A DNA stretch of 64,000 bases from Dryococelus australis (GCA_029891345.1 CM057002.1:67040590-67104589); one strand, 5' to 3'; shown: positions 19,487 through 32,769, numbered from the stretch's first letter. Numbers and translations are program-made. Notes: generated by a model not told the origin, from the letters alone.

Positions 19487-20654
19487 TTTTTTTTTTTCAG
19501 TTAATTAATTTTCACTTTTAAAGTCTCGCCTTTTTTTTTATTATATAGGTATTATATTTATACATTCACAGACTCGTTCGTCATCGGTATCTTCAAGTTA
19601 AGAGCAAACACTAATTAGTAATTAATACCGCCCATCGTAAAGGAAATCATATGGGTTGCCCCCTCCCCCACACCTCTAATTGCATACAGCCTTTATACCG
19701 TCGGGAGATTTTGATGCTGGTTTATTGAGCAGCATGGCCTAATGAACGAAAATGGTTCTCTTGTTGCAACAGCCCAGAACATGTGTAAAATGCACACAAG
19801 TCTCCAGCTGCAGGGATACAGCGCCTAGTGTTTGTACAATACTACGCTCTTGCATGTATTTTATGTTGCTGTGCCCAATTCCAAGACAATGGTGGAGGGC
19901 ATTTCAAACACTTACTGTAAACATGTAGTGTACCATACACTAATAAGCTTGCAGCACTGAAACTACTTGTTTTCTTCCTAATGACAGTCGGTGTGTGATC
20001 CCCTGCAAGAAGTATTGGTATTACCACTACTTGATACATCACATTCCGTACATTTTCCTAAAGCTCACCTACGTCTAGACATGCATCTCTTACACTAGCC
20101 CTAGAACGAACTCTTCAACTCTTCGGTTGCAGTTGATGCAATTCTCACAAATAAAGGAGCTACTTACTTACTTACTTACATCTGTTGGATTATACGTAAT
20201 TTAGTAATTACAGTCACGACGCAGATCACATATCTACTTGTAACAACACAATCATATCTAACAAAGAAACGTCCAAATAGTACAAAAAATATTAGCTGAC
20301 TGTCGAAAACGCATAACGAATGTGAAAGAAGACTGGCTGCCATGTGGGTTAATTATATCACCACGTGTACCAACAAGCAAAACATGGACCTAAACCCGTG
20401 CCACCTGGACACTGGGAAATCGCGGAACTGTTTTCACCCAACATATATTCCAAAACACTTTGGGGTAGCTTTGTACATGCATGAGACTCAGTAACGAAAG
20501 AAAACTGTCTAAGTACATCATTTTTTTAAATCCTAGCAAGCTGTCAACTTTTCCCGTGACAAACAATGGTCTCTAATAACTATATATTATATACACACAC
20601 ACGTGAATACACTAGGTCTTGTGCGTGGCAAGAAGGGTCTACTTTTACAGACAG
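19487..20654. other. intergenic DNA; possible retroelement 3' tail near 20180
   Basis: Mostly unrecognised. The stretch ending AATAAAGGAGC followed by (TTAC)4 at about 20150-20180 resembles the tetranucleotide tail of a non-LTR retroelement or SINE, but no body is recognised. Confidence 0.35.
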
Positions 20655-20745
20655 CTAATATGGTCATGCCGGGGTTCGAACCCGCATGTTCGCGGTCGGA
20701 AGGTCCAACCTGAGCGGCCTTAACCACCAAGGTCGTTGTAGAAGT
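20655..20745 (-). mobile_element. tRNA-like SINE head, different family
   Basis: On the minus strand it has GTGGTTAAGGCCGCTCAGG (A-box-like) and GGGTTCGAACCCCGGC (B box), spaced like a tRNA promoter. The would-be acceptor ends do not pair, so it is not a functional tRNA. Confidence 0.6.
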
Positions 20746-22321
20746 CCCTGAAGAGCGGGCCGGCATCAGCTCCCCTCCTGCATCGTCACAACCCACCGTT
20801 TACTCAGCCCTCATTATTCGCTTCTCTCCATCACCGGAGCTTTAATGGCTTTCTGGAAACGCACTTCCCCCCCCCCCCCCCATTTTTTCTCCTTACTCTA
20901 CCCATCACGCAGCCACGCCACATTACGCTGTTAACCTGTTATTAAAGCCGTGCTCGCGATGGAAGAAGGGGGGGGGGGTGTCTCACCAGCTCGTATATAC
21001 GAGGCCTCAACTACGGCCGGATTTATAAGTACCGCCATATGTTGATCATCATCATGGCGGACGACGAAAGCTAGATAGGAATCCCCTTTCAATGTTCGGT
21101 TTACGTCGTCATGGAGTAGCCCCGTCAACTCTCCTCCCCCTACAACCCCTCCACCCTTTCTCGTTTACTGTCTGAGGGGAGGTTGTTATTCGTCGCGGAG
21201 GAATAGCCGTATCTCAGAGGGGAGGCCCCGAGGCGAGGGTCGCTTTATAGTTGCACTCAAATGTTGATGTACGTCGGTCCGCGACAGATCTTATTGCCGA
21301 TACAGTTCCACCAAAAACTTTTGAACCGTCGCTGCCGTTGTAAACTGTCCGCTCATTGGTTCGCTGTGAAGTCACGGCACCACGTCGTTCTTCATCCAGT
21401 GGGATGCCTTGACACTCCATGTAAGCAGGGACGTCCAATATTCGCGAAAACATTTCACAACCACTTGTATTTCATAGCATATTAACTTCTATCCACGTGA
21501 TACGCGTCTTGTGTATCGAACCAGAGACGTGCAGTATCGGAGCTACCTAACTTTGATTGGCCAGTGAAGTAAGACAATGACTTCTCACAGAGACAAGGCA
21601 CCAATAAGCAGACGACGACTGCTGGTGTGCTTGTAGGGCGTTGAAATCTAGCATGTGCCGAAATTATTTCGCGAAATTCGGGTGTCCCTACCGCTGCCTA
21701 TAAGCTCTCGCACAGATCAACCCAGTATATAGGTCCTTCATGCTTGCTTACAATATTTTAAAGTACTGCTGGAGCTCTATCTAATTCGCCTCATGGAAAC
21801 AAAGCAGAACTATGTCTAGAAAATTGCACCAAAGGACTACCCACTGCATTTGAGCGTAATCAGATTGATAAATGTATCCATGAGAACTTTCTCTTATTTC
21901 GCATTAGCAACACGCCTATAGTCTTTCTGCTCTATTAATATTAATTATAAATTAAATATAAATTGTATTCAGTAGATAGAATGTAAGTAAAATATGAATT
22001 TAATGAAAAGTAAGGCACCTGTCAAATGACGGGATACAGAGACGAGGCTGACCTGACGTGAAATGTACCTCGAGTCCTCCCCGAATGCAAGTTCAGCGTG
22101 TTAACCGCTCCATCATCTCGCTCATTGCCAAGTCATAAATATGCGCACACCGCGTGTAGCAGTTTCCTCACATGTAACACGTGTGCGTTGTAATGCGAGC
22201 TGAACCCATCGCCGCTATTTTCACGCTTCCTCAACGAACAAGTCTATTACGCCAACTCGTTTTATCAGGACTGTTCAAGACTCATCGGTCTTCACGCATA
22301 TTATCACTTTTTATTGCTTAT
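20746..22321. other. intergenic DNA with GC-richer patch
   Basis: C15 at 20867-20881 and G11 at 20968-20978; moderately GC-rich to about 21450. No gene recognised. Confidence 0.35.
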
Positions 22322-22360
22322 GGACATTCATTTTCCCAGAATCTGGGAAAATGAATGTCC
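22322..22360. repeat. perfect 39-base palindrome (19-bp arms, 1-base centre)
   Basis: The arm GGACATTCATTTTCCCAGA is followed by one A and then its exact reverse complement. It would form a hairpin with essentially no loop, or a cruciform. Confidence 0.93.
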
Positions 22361-23228
22361 GCACGTTAATTACACAAACTGGCCTCACGGAAGACATAAA
22401 AACAGCCGCCAATCACTCGGCAGTTGAACCCGAACCTCCGCATTCGAGTCGGTCTGTTCGGCCACTAATGAAGTTCTCGTCAGTAAGAGAGAGAGACAGA
22501 GAGAACAAGTGCCACGATGTGAACTGCAGAATAGTTCCACGGGCATTGCCTTAGGGATGGTGTTTTGTGTATTTAAACGGGCGTGCACTCGACGGAAATG
22601 GAACCCTAAACAACTCGGCTGAAGAAAAGTGTGCACTCATCGTAACGACAGAAAAATTATTTTATTGAATACGTGGTTTACTTTCAGCTACTTCCTGCTC
22701 TTAACTATTCAACAACACTTACCAAGTATGACTGAGAGACCATCCTTGTTAAACGCGAGTCTGTAATCTCTCTCTTGCTCGGAATGGATTGTCGAGAGAT
22801 CTCCGAGCTTTAGCACATCTAAAACGCTACTCTTAGATCGTGGGAACAATGTTTCATTAACATTGCCTTTCTTTTCGAATACCGTACGTCTACCTATCGA
22901 CCCGATGTTCAACGGTAGCTACTTTTTAAAAAATCAGGAACCGAAAAGAACCGCTCGGCCATGAAATACGTGAGTTGATATGATGAGGCGATGAAACAAT
23001 ACTCAGAAGTGGTGCTAGTGTCACCGCGCCTTCGTGCACAGCGTACAGATGTCTCGTACATGACATGTCTGCAGCGGTAATTATGTTATCGGAGTTATTA
23101 TTTCTACTCTGTTACTACTACTAGTGCTGTTCTGACGCTAGTAAACCCACACTTTCAAGAATTCGCCATTTTTTCAGAACAGCAGTCCATGATTCCAAGA
23201 GCCCACACAAAATTTAAATATGTATGAT
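22361..23228. other. intergenic DNA, no recognised feature
   Basis: No repeat, RNA or gene placed. Confidence 0.35.
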
Positions 23229-23234
23229 ACGCGC

Positions 23235-23289
<55 letters not shown>
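23229..23289. repeat. (GC)n(GT)n microsatellite
   Basis: Alternating GC to about 23248, then GT to 23288; all purine-pyrimidine alternating. Confidence 0.96.
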
Positions 23290-23290
<1 letters not shown>

Positions 23291-24381
23291 CATGACAGTA
23301 CGATATGAGTAGGAAACATTTTAAAAATGGCATAGTAAAAAAATAATCAAAGTAATATACATTACGGCATCTCTGTAAAATAGCGACTAAACATAAGTTA
23401 CAACACACTAATGTTTAGATTCTACGTGGACATGACAGTGTAATATGGTGGATAATTTATTGTGTTTTATGACATACAAATGCGAGAGTTTACTCTGACT
23501 TCCCGTCAGACCTCTTGTATACTAACAATGGCCCTTCAGCAAAACATACACAAATCTTTTGTGAGGATACCGAACGAGATGAAAAATTATTTACTTAAAA
23601 ATAGTCTGTGGAAAGGGGCTTTGAATTCAGTAGTAAACTTGCTATTTAGCAGTGTCAGAATATATTCTCTCCTCCTAAGTCTATGCATTCCAATAGCCAA
23701 TGGGAAGAGATATTGTAACACTCAAAGGGCAGTAATTACATTAACATGCAGTCGCGTGTTTGTTCGAGGTTTCTGGTTGGTCGCTGCGCTTCTCGGGGTA
23801 GTACTTGTGTTTACGGCGCGCATACTTGCAGTAATGGATGGAGGATGGCTTTCAGTTTTATGGCGCCACCTCGGTCCTGGCCAGAAATAATAACAGGACG
23901 GTTTAAAGAAGTGAGAAGAAAGGCGAATTACAGGTCAGGCGCCATGGCTTTTGTTTTCAACACACTTCCCACATATAGCACGTTCACAGTTAAGTTAACA
24001 CATCCGAAATCCCTCCTCAACACTCGGATTCGCCTCTCTTCCATATATTCTTTGTTTTTGCGTCATAATTTCGGACTCGTAGTAATTGCTGACAATATAT
24101 GATCATAGGAAATGTATGTTTTACGAGTTGTTTGATATTTTTGTTGGTAATTTTTTATTGCGTGATATCTCCTTGTGGGAAAAAGGTCAGGAACATATTT
24201 ACATTTTATAATCAAGTTCCTTCCTTTTGACAAGCAGGGAATAACACACAATGAAAATTATTTACAAATGTATTAATGAACTAGTAAATTGTATATCAAT
24301 GCAACTAAATAAAATAGAAGTGTCTGTCTGTGATTTTCGAATTTTCCACTTTTAATTGTATTTTCATATAGTGTAATTGAT
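23291..24381. other. intergenic DNA, no recognised feature
   Basis: Contains a 142-codon open frame (23462-23890) without any domain or biased composition, judged spurious. Confidence 0.35.
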
Positions 24382-24622
24382 TATAGGCCGTTCACGGTAA
24401 AGTGAACATTTTTGAGGCCCTAGTTACTTTTTTCTATCAGCCATATTTTATCCTTTAACCACATTTCTAAATAAATATTGCCCTGTAAGTAATAAACAGT
24501 GTGTGTATGTTTCCACCGCACTCGGAATTTAACGTCTAAGGTTAAAATAAAACACATTTTTTGACCATTATTCCAAACGAGAGGGCTTTCAAAAGTGCGA
24601 ACTTTACTGTGAACAGCCTATA
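24382..24622 (+). mobile_element. MITE, short form (241 bp)
   Basis: Termini TATAGGCCGTTCACGGTAAAG and CTTTACTGTGAACAGCCTATA form inverted repeats. Its length is identical to the copies at 26907 and 32770, with a shared interior (GAGGCCCTAGTTACTTTTT, TATCCTTT..CCACATTT). Confidence 0.92.
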
Positions 24623-24712
24623 CTAAGCCATATCTAATGCTAATTTTTTTTTGTGTCTGTCCGACCGGATTTAACTCAAAAACCACTGTACGTATTGACA
24701 TCAAATTGACAC

Positions 24713-24713
24713 A

Positions 24714-24764
<51 letters not shown>
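24713..24764. repeat. (TA)n microsatellite
   Basis: About 25 TA units, flanked by a low-complexity segment with TGTCTGTCCGACC. Confidence 0.96.
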
Positions 24765-24765
<1 letters not shown>

Positions 24766-26180
24766 CCCCAGGACCAACTTAGTCTTTGTTTCATCGAAAT
24801 ATCTCAAACGGTTCCGAAAATATGATGATTAGGAATGTACATAGTTACTGGATTAAGCTTTCTTAGGATTACTGCATAAGAAAAACCATTGTTAAAAAAA
24901 TGTTCCGTCTTTTCTCCTTTCTTTTTTGTACATGGGCTGTCCTCTTTTCCTTTCCAAGAGCGATTCCAATTCCTAAATGTCATGCGTACGAAGTAGCACA
25001 GGAAAGCTAGTTTTTAATAATCTAAAATTTCCAGTAATTTTTGAAACTGAAATTATCAGATGAAACGAAGAATATCTGCAAGAGAGGCGAAACCGAGCCT
25101 TAAGGTTTCTGGTTACAAAATATTTATTTTTATAGTTACGTTTTATATTTGTATTTCCTGACATGAAATATTTTGATCGCATGTTTATTACATACATCAA
25201 AATGACAATTTTTGTGCTTTTGGCATGCACAAATAATAAAAACCAACTCACCTACAAAAATAAAATAATTCACATTGAAGAATGAGACAATAGGCTACTT
25301 CAAGAAATATTTAAAATCACGCCATGAAATGATTTCGCATTTTATTTTAAATTGCTTGAAATAAGGAAATGTTTCCATGTGTTTTATTTTTATCAGTCTA
25401 TGACTTTTGTAAAGCTTGCTTTGAAATGAATAATGATATGGCCTTCCAGTCGTCCTCATTAAACTCTCTGTAAACGTTTTAGTTTATTATATTCATGCAT
25501 CACAAAAACATTACAACTGTGATTTTAACACGCTATTATGCAAAAACTGTAAGTCCTAATATTTTATGCGAGGAAAAATTATGCACATACAAATAAATTC
25601 TACAAGTGGAATGGTATGTATTGCAATCACTTGCAACGTGATCATCCCATACAGAAAGGGCATTAGTCACTTAAACATCATTTTGAGAAGAAAAATTGAT
25701 TTACAAATTTATTTACATTCTATAAAGATAATAAATATATAATTATATTTGGCACCTTTGTACTTTATTATTGTGCCACGAATTTGGAAACTGATGGTGT
25801 TTGAATTTAGAAAATCGGTCCATTAGTTTAATAGTTATGAATTTTTTAATTTTCGAGGTGGGCGACATAACCTCAATAGGAGCTGCAGAGAGCACCTAAT
25901 GCTACTATACGCTGAACTTTCTTGACTTAAGTCCTTTCTCATTGCATTAAATCAAAATACTGTTGTTTAATTCAAATTCGTTTTATAAAATCATATGGTG
26001 ACGTCAAGACTTGGAAATATTTCTCTTAATTTGCTGCCAACCTAACACTCTCAGCATTGCCCGTGGACATTGATTTTCTAATAATACCTTAGTTTTGAAG
26101 TCTCATACATCTACCAGCCTAATCAATCCTTCAGTCTGGTAGGCAAGAGCGCAAGTTAGATATTTATCTTTCGAAAGAAG
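24765..26180. other. intergenic DNA, no recognised feature
   Basis: Very AT-rich; nothing placed. Confidence 0.35.
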
Positions 26181-26407
26181 TGAGTGAAGAGATTTGGGCG
26201 GCTCTTGACGTCGAGGTCTTAGCAGCCTATGAGGATGAAGCAAGGTTAGAATGGAGCAGTGCCGGAATGCTAGGGCGGGAGAAACGGTTGATACCCGAGA
26301 AAACCCAGCATCGTCCGGCACGATCCCCACATGTGAAAATCCAGGAATGGAACCCGGTCCGCCTTGGTGGGAGGCAAGTATTCTAACCACTACACCACCG
26401 CAGCCCC
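26181..26407 (-). mobile_element. tRNA-derived SINE, copy 5 (diverged)
   Basis: Minus-strand copy with the 3' end GTGAGTGAAGAGATTTGGGCGG and the head ending CACCGCAGCCCC. It has a short deletion around the centre compared with copy 2. Confidence 0.85.
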
Positions 26408-26906
26408 GTGCAAAATGAAGTTAGAAACACCAGCCACAAGTATAGATATTTTTATAGACGCACGTGAACTGGCAAAACCCTCCACTCCAACACAACTGGC
26501 CGTTATCAGACATACGATGAAATGTTCACTTCTTCACAGGTGTTTATCTACTTGTCACATCTCGCGTGTTGGAAGCCATGATTCCAGTACAATGTTTCAA
26601 CTAGTGTCTAAAAGTTTAACTGGGAGCTGTCATGCCGGTGTTTATTGAGCAGAGGGAATTTCTTTTTCAAAGGTTGGTGTGCAGACCTGGTGTACCTTAC
26701 CATGAACAGTGTATATCTGCGACTGGCCTGGCTGGGGAAGGGAGGCATGACTACACCACACTTGTGAAGTCCGGCACTTTGTCTACGAGACAACCACCCA
26801 GCCGACATTATACTACAATTAACCTGCCATTGCCTTCTACATCGACCCTTCAATGACTCTATTCCTTCTAATTGGTATATCGCTCTTGTTTCACGCAACG
26901 CCTAGC

Positions 26907-27147
26907 TATAGGCTATTCACGATAAAGTTAGCACTTTTTAAGGCCCTTATAAATTTTTTATTTCAGTTTATTTCTACCTTTCCCCACTTTTTAAAGTAAA
27001 AATTGCAATGTGTCTACTAAATACAGTGTATACATTTCATCACTCTCAAAACTTAACGCTTGAGACTGCAATAAAATATATTTATTAGGGGGTAATGACT
27101 TTTGGGAGGGCCTTAAAAAGTGCTCGCTTTACCGTGAACAGCCTATA
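26907..27147 (+). mobile_element. MITE, short form (241 bp)
   Basis: Inverted termini TATAGGCTATTCACGATAAAG and CTTTACCGTGAACAGCCTATA; same length and interior layout as 24382-24622. Confidence 0.9.
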
Positions 27148-27320
27148 ACCATACTGCCTGGCTTGAGGTGCCAGTTTAATGTGATTATAGGTAATTTGCG
27201 TCCTATCATGCACGTTTTAAAAGTCCTGCTTAGTTCTTTCTTCAACCCATTGTGTAAAACGTTAACATTGCATATATTATTCCTGCTTTAGTCCAGTTAC
27301 TCCAAGGAGTTGTTAACTGG

Positions 27321-27570
27321 AGTAGATAGATTTGGGTGGCTCTTAACATCGAGGTCTTTAGACCCAATGAGAGTAAAGTGGGGTGACTATGAAGCAGTGC
27401 CGTAATGAAAGGGTGGGGAAAAAGGGAGAACCCCGAGAAAACCCGCCAGCCAGAGAAATCATCCGGCACGAATCCCACATGCGAAAATCCGGAAGCGACC
27501 GCGCCGCGAATCGAACGCAATTCACCTAGGTGAAAGGCGAGTAGTCTGACCACTGCGCCACCGCGGCCCC
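27321..27570 (-). mobile_element. tRNA-derived SINE, copy 6
   Basis: Minus-strand copy. The head GGGGCCGCGGTGGCGCAGTGG and the body with GAATCCCACATGCGAAAATCC on the plus strand are clear. Confidence 0.87.
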
Positions 27571-28273
27571 ATGGACTTAAAGTGACGCGAAGCTCAAAAC
27601 GCTGACGTCACTTCCCCTTTCATATTCCACACGAAACGCTTTTCCTGGAAATATTAGCTTACTATTTATTGAAGTTAATTTTTTTCTAATTAAAGCCACG
27701 GTGTCCTGCTATGATTATTAGTAAAACGGCATCTGCTATGTTACGGTTTCGTAATGTCACCTAACTTTACTCTCGTACATACTGAACATATATTTTTGAA
27801 ATGGTTAATTTTGAAAGTGTTCTTAGATATATTACGAATCTGTTTAATGTTTAATAAATCTGAGTAAATTTGTTATGCATTTACACAAAGTATCCAGTAA
27901 TCGGATAAACTTCCTAGAACAATTCAGGGAAATATTTCCGGTCTCGTAAAATACACATAATTATAAAATGCACACCCTTCAACTAAAGGGCGACATCTCC
28001 TTTATTCGCGACTCTATGTTTTGGAAACGACCCTGGTTCCGACAGGCAACATACAAAAATAAAGCGTCTAGGGCCTGTTGTACTACTTTCTTGTATGTTT
28101 GGGGTTATAAATAAGCTAACAACCAAAGTAGACAAATAAGAACTTTTTATTGCATTTCACTGAATACAACAATATTAATTCTTCCGTCAGAAGGACGGTA
28201 TAAAATCATTAAGCTCTACAAGCTGAACCAGGGTGCTATAGTACTATTCTACTACGCAGACTAATCTCTTATG

Positions 28274-29556
28274 CCCGGTTGCACCAACATCTTCCCCGAT
28301 CCGAGATCGAATGATCCTAGTTCCGAACCAGGATTCAGTTTGATCATGGTTCCATTGTAAAAGTGTTGCACCAACGAAATGGCACGATTCTGGATCTCCG
28401 ATTCATCGATCTTGTTTCCAAAGCAAGAGATCGAGGTTAAGTATGAGACAAATTTTGCTACTGGTTTGTAATATATGACGTCATGAATGTAGGCGTAGTT
28501 TTCACTATATAAGTTATACTTGTTTTGGTATTGTAATATGTGTGTTAGCCTAATATTCTCTATCAAGTCTCTGCAATTGCTAATTATTTAATTCTCTGGA
28601 GACAAAATATGGATGAAGTTGCAAGTGGTCAGAAACTAAATATTTTTACAGAAAAGGAGAAAAGAGTAATCGTTGACGTGATACAAAACAAAATGAAAGT
28701 CATGGAATGTTAAAAACGGTCCCGTTTCATTCGAAACAGAAAGGTGAGGTATAGAAGACCCTAGCAGATTTTTATTATATCGAATGCACTGCAAATTTTC
28801 CGTTTTAGTTGTTTTGTTTGATTGGAAAAACTATGCACACGCAATTTTTTTTCGTTATTTCTAATACCAGTGTTATTGAAGAAGTTAGAGTACATAGAAC
28901 TAGATGTGCGATGTTTCATCTGTTTTAAGTGAATTATTGTTCTACGAATTTTACTGAATAATATTCAAGTGCGTATAATGTTGTTTTAATTTCCCGAGAA
29001 AACAATTATATTTAGTTCTATCTGTTAGCGTATTTTCAAACTACATGTGTCGGCAAAGGCTGTTCTTTAGTGATAAAAAAAATTCGATGTGATAGTTAGC
29101 TTGTGCAGAAAATTAGGACAGTTTAAGATATTCTGAATGGATTATCCAGTTTTACGTTGTGTTTGCTTGGAGAAATAAGCATTAATTTCATTCTCTCTTT
29201 ACAAAACATTGATACATATTCAATTAAATAAATACATTTGTAAAAGGTCTCAAATTACATTTTACAACAGTAAACAACAACTGAATCCATTTTCAAACGA
29301 TATAAATATTGCTAAATTTATTTCTAGTAAATAAATGTATTTAACAGTGGTTTTAAATTCACATAACCTATATTCAACAGACTTGTATTTTTCTCTGATC
29401 TCGGATTGAGATTTTGAACCGTCGAATTCGGCGGTTCCAAATTAAGTGCATCTCGATCTCCAGTCAAACTCTGAACTCGAATGGTGCTACAATTTTCTGT
29501 GTCGATCTTAGATCCGATCTCGGCTCGAGTTTCGAACCAAGGTGGTGCAACTGACC
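28274..29556 (+). mobile_element. Harbinger-like DNA transposon remnant
   Basis: Ends carry inverted GGTTGCACCA / TGGTGCAAC and share subterminal inverted blocks rich in GATC (GATCCGAGATCGAATGATCC at the left, GATCTTAGATCCGATCTCGG at the right). About 1.28 kb. The only coding trace is a 34-codon frame at 28609. Terminal GGTTGCACCA repeats are common in insect Harbinger-type elements; the target-site duplication is not clear. Confidence 0.7.
28609..28713 (+). pseudogene. N-terminal fragment of a Myb/SANT-like transposon accessory protein (tentative)
   Basis: 34 codons from ATG 28609 to TAA 28711-28713 with LNIFTEKEKRVIVDVIQNK. This resembles the first helix of the Myb/SANT-like DNA-binding proteins carried by Harbinger elements. 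It is truncated immediately afterwards. The call depends partly on its position inside the inverted repeats. Confidence 0.45.
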
Positions 29557-29557
29557 A

Positions 29558-30880
29558 TCAGACTCACCACTGTCAAACCCCACTCTAAATCAGGATGACG
29601 GTGTTTCTGCAGCGAAGCTCGTGGTAGGAGGTCAGCGATGGCGACCCTGTCCGATTCTTTTCTAACTACCCTATAACTAAATGTTAAGTGAAAGCCCGGT
29701 GGGTAGAACGGGAGGTAATTGCGTCTCAGGGCAAACTCCTTACACCTACAAGGGAAGGGAAATCATGCGAGGAGACATGTATCGCGGCAGAGAGGAATTG
29801 GGCAGCCATGGCCAGTGATTGAGGCCATTGTTGCCTCCCTTACTGTAGCCTACTTAATGGTTAAAACTACAACTAAGAAGAGACTGGGAGAACCCGTCAT
29901 AGACAACGTAAAAACCCAGTCGATAGGAAAGAGTTCGAAATTATCGCATGCATGAAACAGAAATGGTACGGGAGAAAGATATTGGAATTCGTGCTTTATT
30001 ATTAGTAGATATGAAATACTAAAAGAGGGAGGGTGCTGTTGTTGACATTATTCAAGTGATGCTGGCTTCAGCAAGGGCGATGCAAGCATGACCCCTGGCC
30101 TTACTCGGTCAGTTCTTATTATATAGTCTGGTCGCGTTCCAGTTCCACCCCCCCCCCCCTTTTCCTCCGCTCCACACTCCACACCCTTGGCTAAGGGCGG
30201 CCCGCTCAGCCGATCGCAATTTTGGTATTATTTGACCACAACACTATGCATAACTAAATATTTCAATTGATGTCGCATATTGTTTCGCCAAGTATTTATA
30301 TGACTTGAAAAACATAGAAATCACCAGTTGTATCTAAAATCTTTGTCAATAGGCCAGTGTGTGTTCAAGGGTGCAGTATTCTTCACGTCCATCTGTAATA
30401 TAAACAATACTAGTCGATAGATTTCATAACACCCAGTCACGTATTGTTTGGTCAAGCAAATTTAACTGCCTCGCGGTAAAATTTTAACGACATATTTTTT
30501 TATCTCATGCAATTTTGTCACTATTAAAAGAGAACTAATTAAAATAGATTGCCGTCAGAGAGTTTATAAGCGAGGCTACAAATTAATTGTTGCCTGTATG
30601 GCGTACATACATAGTGTTGACAGTATTAAGACTGTATAATTACACTGACAAGAGAATATTTCTGTAATCGGTTTTCAGGGCAGAAACAAAAAAATTATTC
30701 GGTACTAGCATCAGAATTACCTGTATAAGCTATCACCGCTCTAGTCGTTACAAAATCAGTACAAATATTTCTGAAGTTATTTTCTTTGTGGAAGCAACAA
30801 TATTCTGTGGAGTAGAAAACCAGTTTTTCCTGCAGGAACAGTAAAAATTTAATTTTCAGCTCTAAATAATTATTATCTGT
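29558..30880. other. intergenic DNA, no recognised feature
   Basis: A moderately GC-rich patch at 29590-29950 and a C12 tract at 30148-30159. No gene or repeat family recognised. Confidence 0.35.
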
Positions 30881-30884
30881 TTAT

Positions 30885-31130
30885 CGCGAAAAGATTTCCA
30901 CACGCGCGATATATTTCAATACCGTACGGGCATACTAGCAGTATTCTTTTGCTTATGGGCTGTGTGTGTCTGTGAGAAAACATTTTCTTACTTTAGTGAC
31001 CAATCAGAATTACGGTACTCCGATACTGTACTTCTGTGACTGGCTGGCAGACATCTAAAATGCGTACGAGTTAAAATAATCCACCCGCAATACCGACTCT
31101 GAACGAACGTGTTTTGGAGTAGCCTGCGAC
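30885..31130. repeat. dispersed repeat, copy A
   Basis: Diverged copy of 58515-58750. Shared blocks include CGCGAAAAGATTT, GTGTCTGTGAGAA.ACATTTTCT, the GGCTG.CAG segment and the GTGT.TTGGAGTA ending. Class unknown. Confidence 0.6.
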
Positions 31131-31779
31131 TAGCAGTGGAATCTTACAGTTGGCACTCATAATCATCGACAAGACCATAGTAGTTATTTAGGTTGGTATT
31201 CGTATTGTTGTTTACTTTACCAATATTTTAGATAGTACCAGAAACCAAACCTGAGTACTAGAGGCCCTGCCATTTCACGCTAGAAAACGTCGCCAAGCTG
31301 GTCGACATTAATAATAAACACGATAATCGAAATTTACGGGTTTCTAGCAACCAATATAGAAAACAGAAGAAGAAAAAACAATCCCAACCAGTAAAGTCTG
31401 CCAACATTCACTAATAAACATTATACCAGAACGATGCAATCCTGCCGAGATATTTGTTACGCCATGGTATATCTCTCCGAACGACGCAAGATGGCGAGCT
31501 AAGAGAATGTCTCACTCAGATAAAACATTAGTCCACAAAGTTGGCACTAACTGTTATCTCGGACCGCCGTTTATTGCGTTTCCAACAGTGACTTCTGAAC
31601 ATATATATTGGTATTTCAGTTAACAACTTTTGCATTAACTTATGTTTCGCGCTCTAAAGTAACGGAGCTTATTTTTTCCCCCAGAAAATATCTCTGCCGC
31701 AATGTTTCATGCTGCACTTTAGGTTAAAATTACGAGGTAAATAATTATCTCAGGAATAAATCTGTGTTGAAATATTTGC

Positions 31780-32254
31780 TCACAGTAAGGCAACAACGGC
31801 GCTGTGGAACTGCCTTTGCCTTGCTCTTCGTGTGCTGATCTCCGGAAACTTGTGCTAAATATTCATTTATATCCCTGCCCTCACTCTTATCAGAGCGGTT
31901 GTGTCTAGTAAGTGTGTGCATGTACGTGTGTGTGTGTGTGTGTGCGCGCGCGCGCTTTCTCAGTGATTGCCAACTGGCATCTGTCTTGCTCCCCTTGCAT
32001 TGTCAGGCTTGCTAAGGACGGACGAACATTCTTCCACGCCATTGACCACGGAGCAGGACGGGCGCAGGATTGCTCCAGGACTCTCGCCGACGTAGCCTGG
32101 AGGTCCTCCCCCTCCCCCACCCCTCCCTGCGGGCGTAACACGGGCCGCATTTACGACCTCCAGCGAGCGGCGCGCGTGCCCGAACCCAAGTCGCGTTCAT
32201 TACCTCGTGTGTGTCGTGGCGAGGCTGTGTGACAGAATCTGTTCCACATCGCAA
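31780..32254. other. GC-richer island with (GT)n(GC)n microsatellite
   Basis: A dinucleotide tract at 31926-31955 is followed by about 280 bases of GC- and CpG-rich sequence. An open frame on each strand is short and without domain features. It might be a promoter or untranslated exon. Confidence 0.35.
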
Positions 32255-32401
32255 TTATTTTTATTTTTAACTGCTGCTCCCCAAAATTCCGTCCCTAAAT
32301 AGCTCACCTACTTCCTGCTGCTAGTTTCGCGTTTCAGGCCGAGAAGAGCTCGCACAGAGAAAAACAATATGGTAGTAGGAACCATCTACAGACTGTTTAA
32401 A

Positions 32402-32586
32402 TATGGACGCGGGTTGTAGGTAGCATCTAAATATGGACAGGCATCTGGCGGGTTGTAGGTAGCATATAAATATGGACAGGCATCTGGCGGGTTGTAGGTA
32501 GCATATAAATATGGACAGGCATCTGGCGGGTTGTAGGTAGCATCTAAATATGGACAGGCACTGGCGGGTTGTAGGTAACATATAAA
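32402..32586. repeat. 39-bp minisatellite, about 5 copies
   Basis: Units begin TATGGACAGGCATCTGGCGG and end TAGCATATAAA. The first copy lacks nine bases and the last lacks one. Unit starts are at 32402, 32432, 32471, 32510 and 32549. Confidence 0.93.
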
Positions 32587-32769
32587 TGTCGCTAACACAG
32601 ATAGTAACATAACTGTTAGTTGTATTCCTGCCTGTGGTTGTATTTGCTACTGTATGTGCAGTACATACACCAGAACACTATGTTCCTACTACGAAACAGA
32701 TAGAACCTCCAAAATAACAACTTCAACAACATTTATATTGTTTCCACAACAGTGAGTATTGTAATAATG

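Noticed and set aside
23462-24102. Overlapping plus-strand frames of 142 and 118 codons
   Set aside because: No domain, signal or compositional support; consistent with chance openness.
28261-28566. 101-codon minus-strand frame
   Set aside because: It runs through the GATC-rich end of the Harbinger-like element and has no protein-family features.
32012-32254. Open frames of 80-106 codons in the GC-rich island
   Set aside because: Openness is expected from high G+C; both strands are open and neither resembles a protein family.
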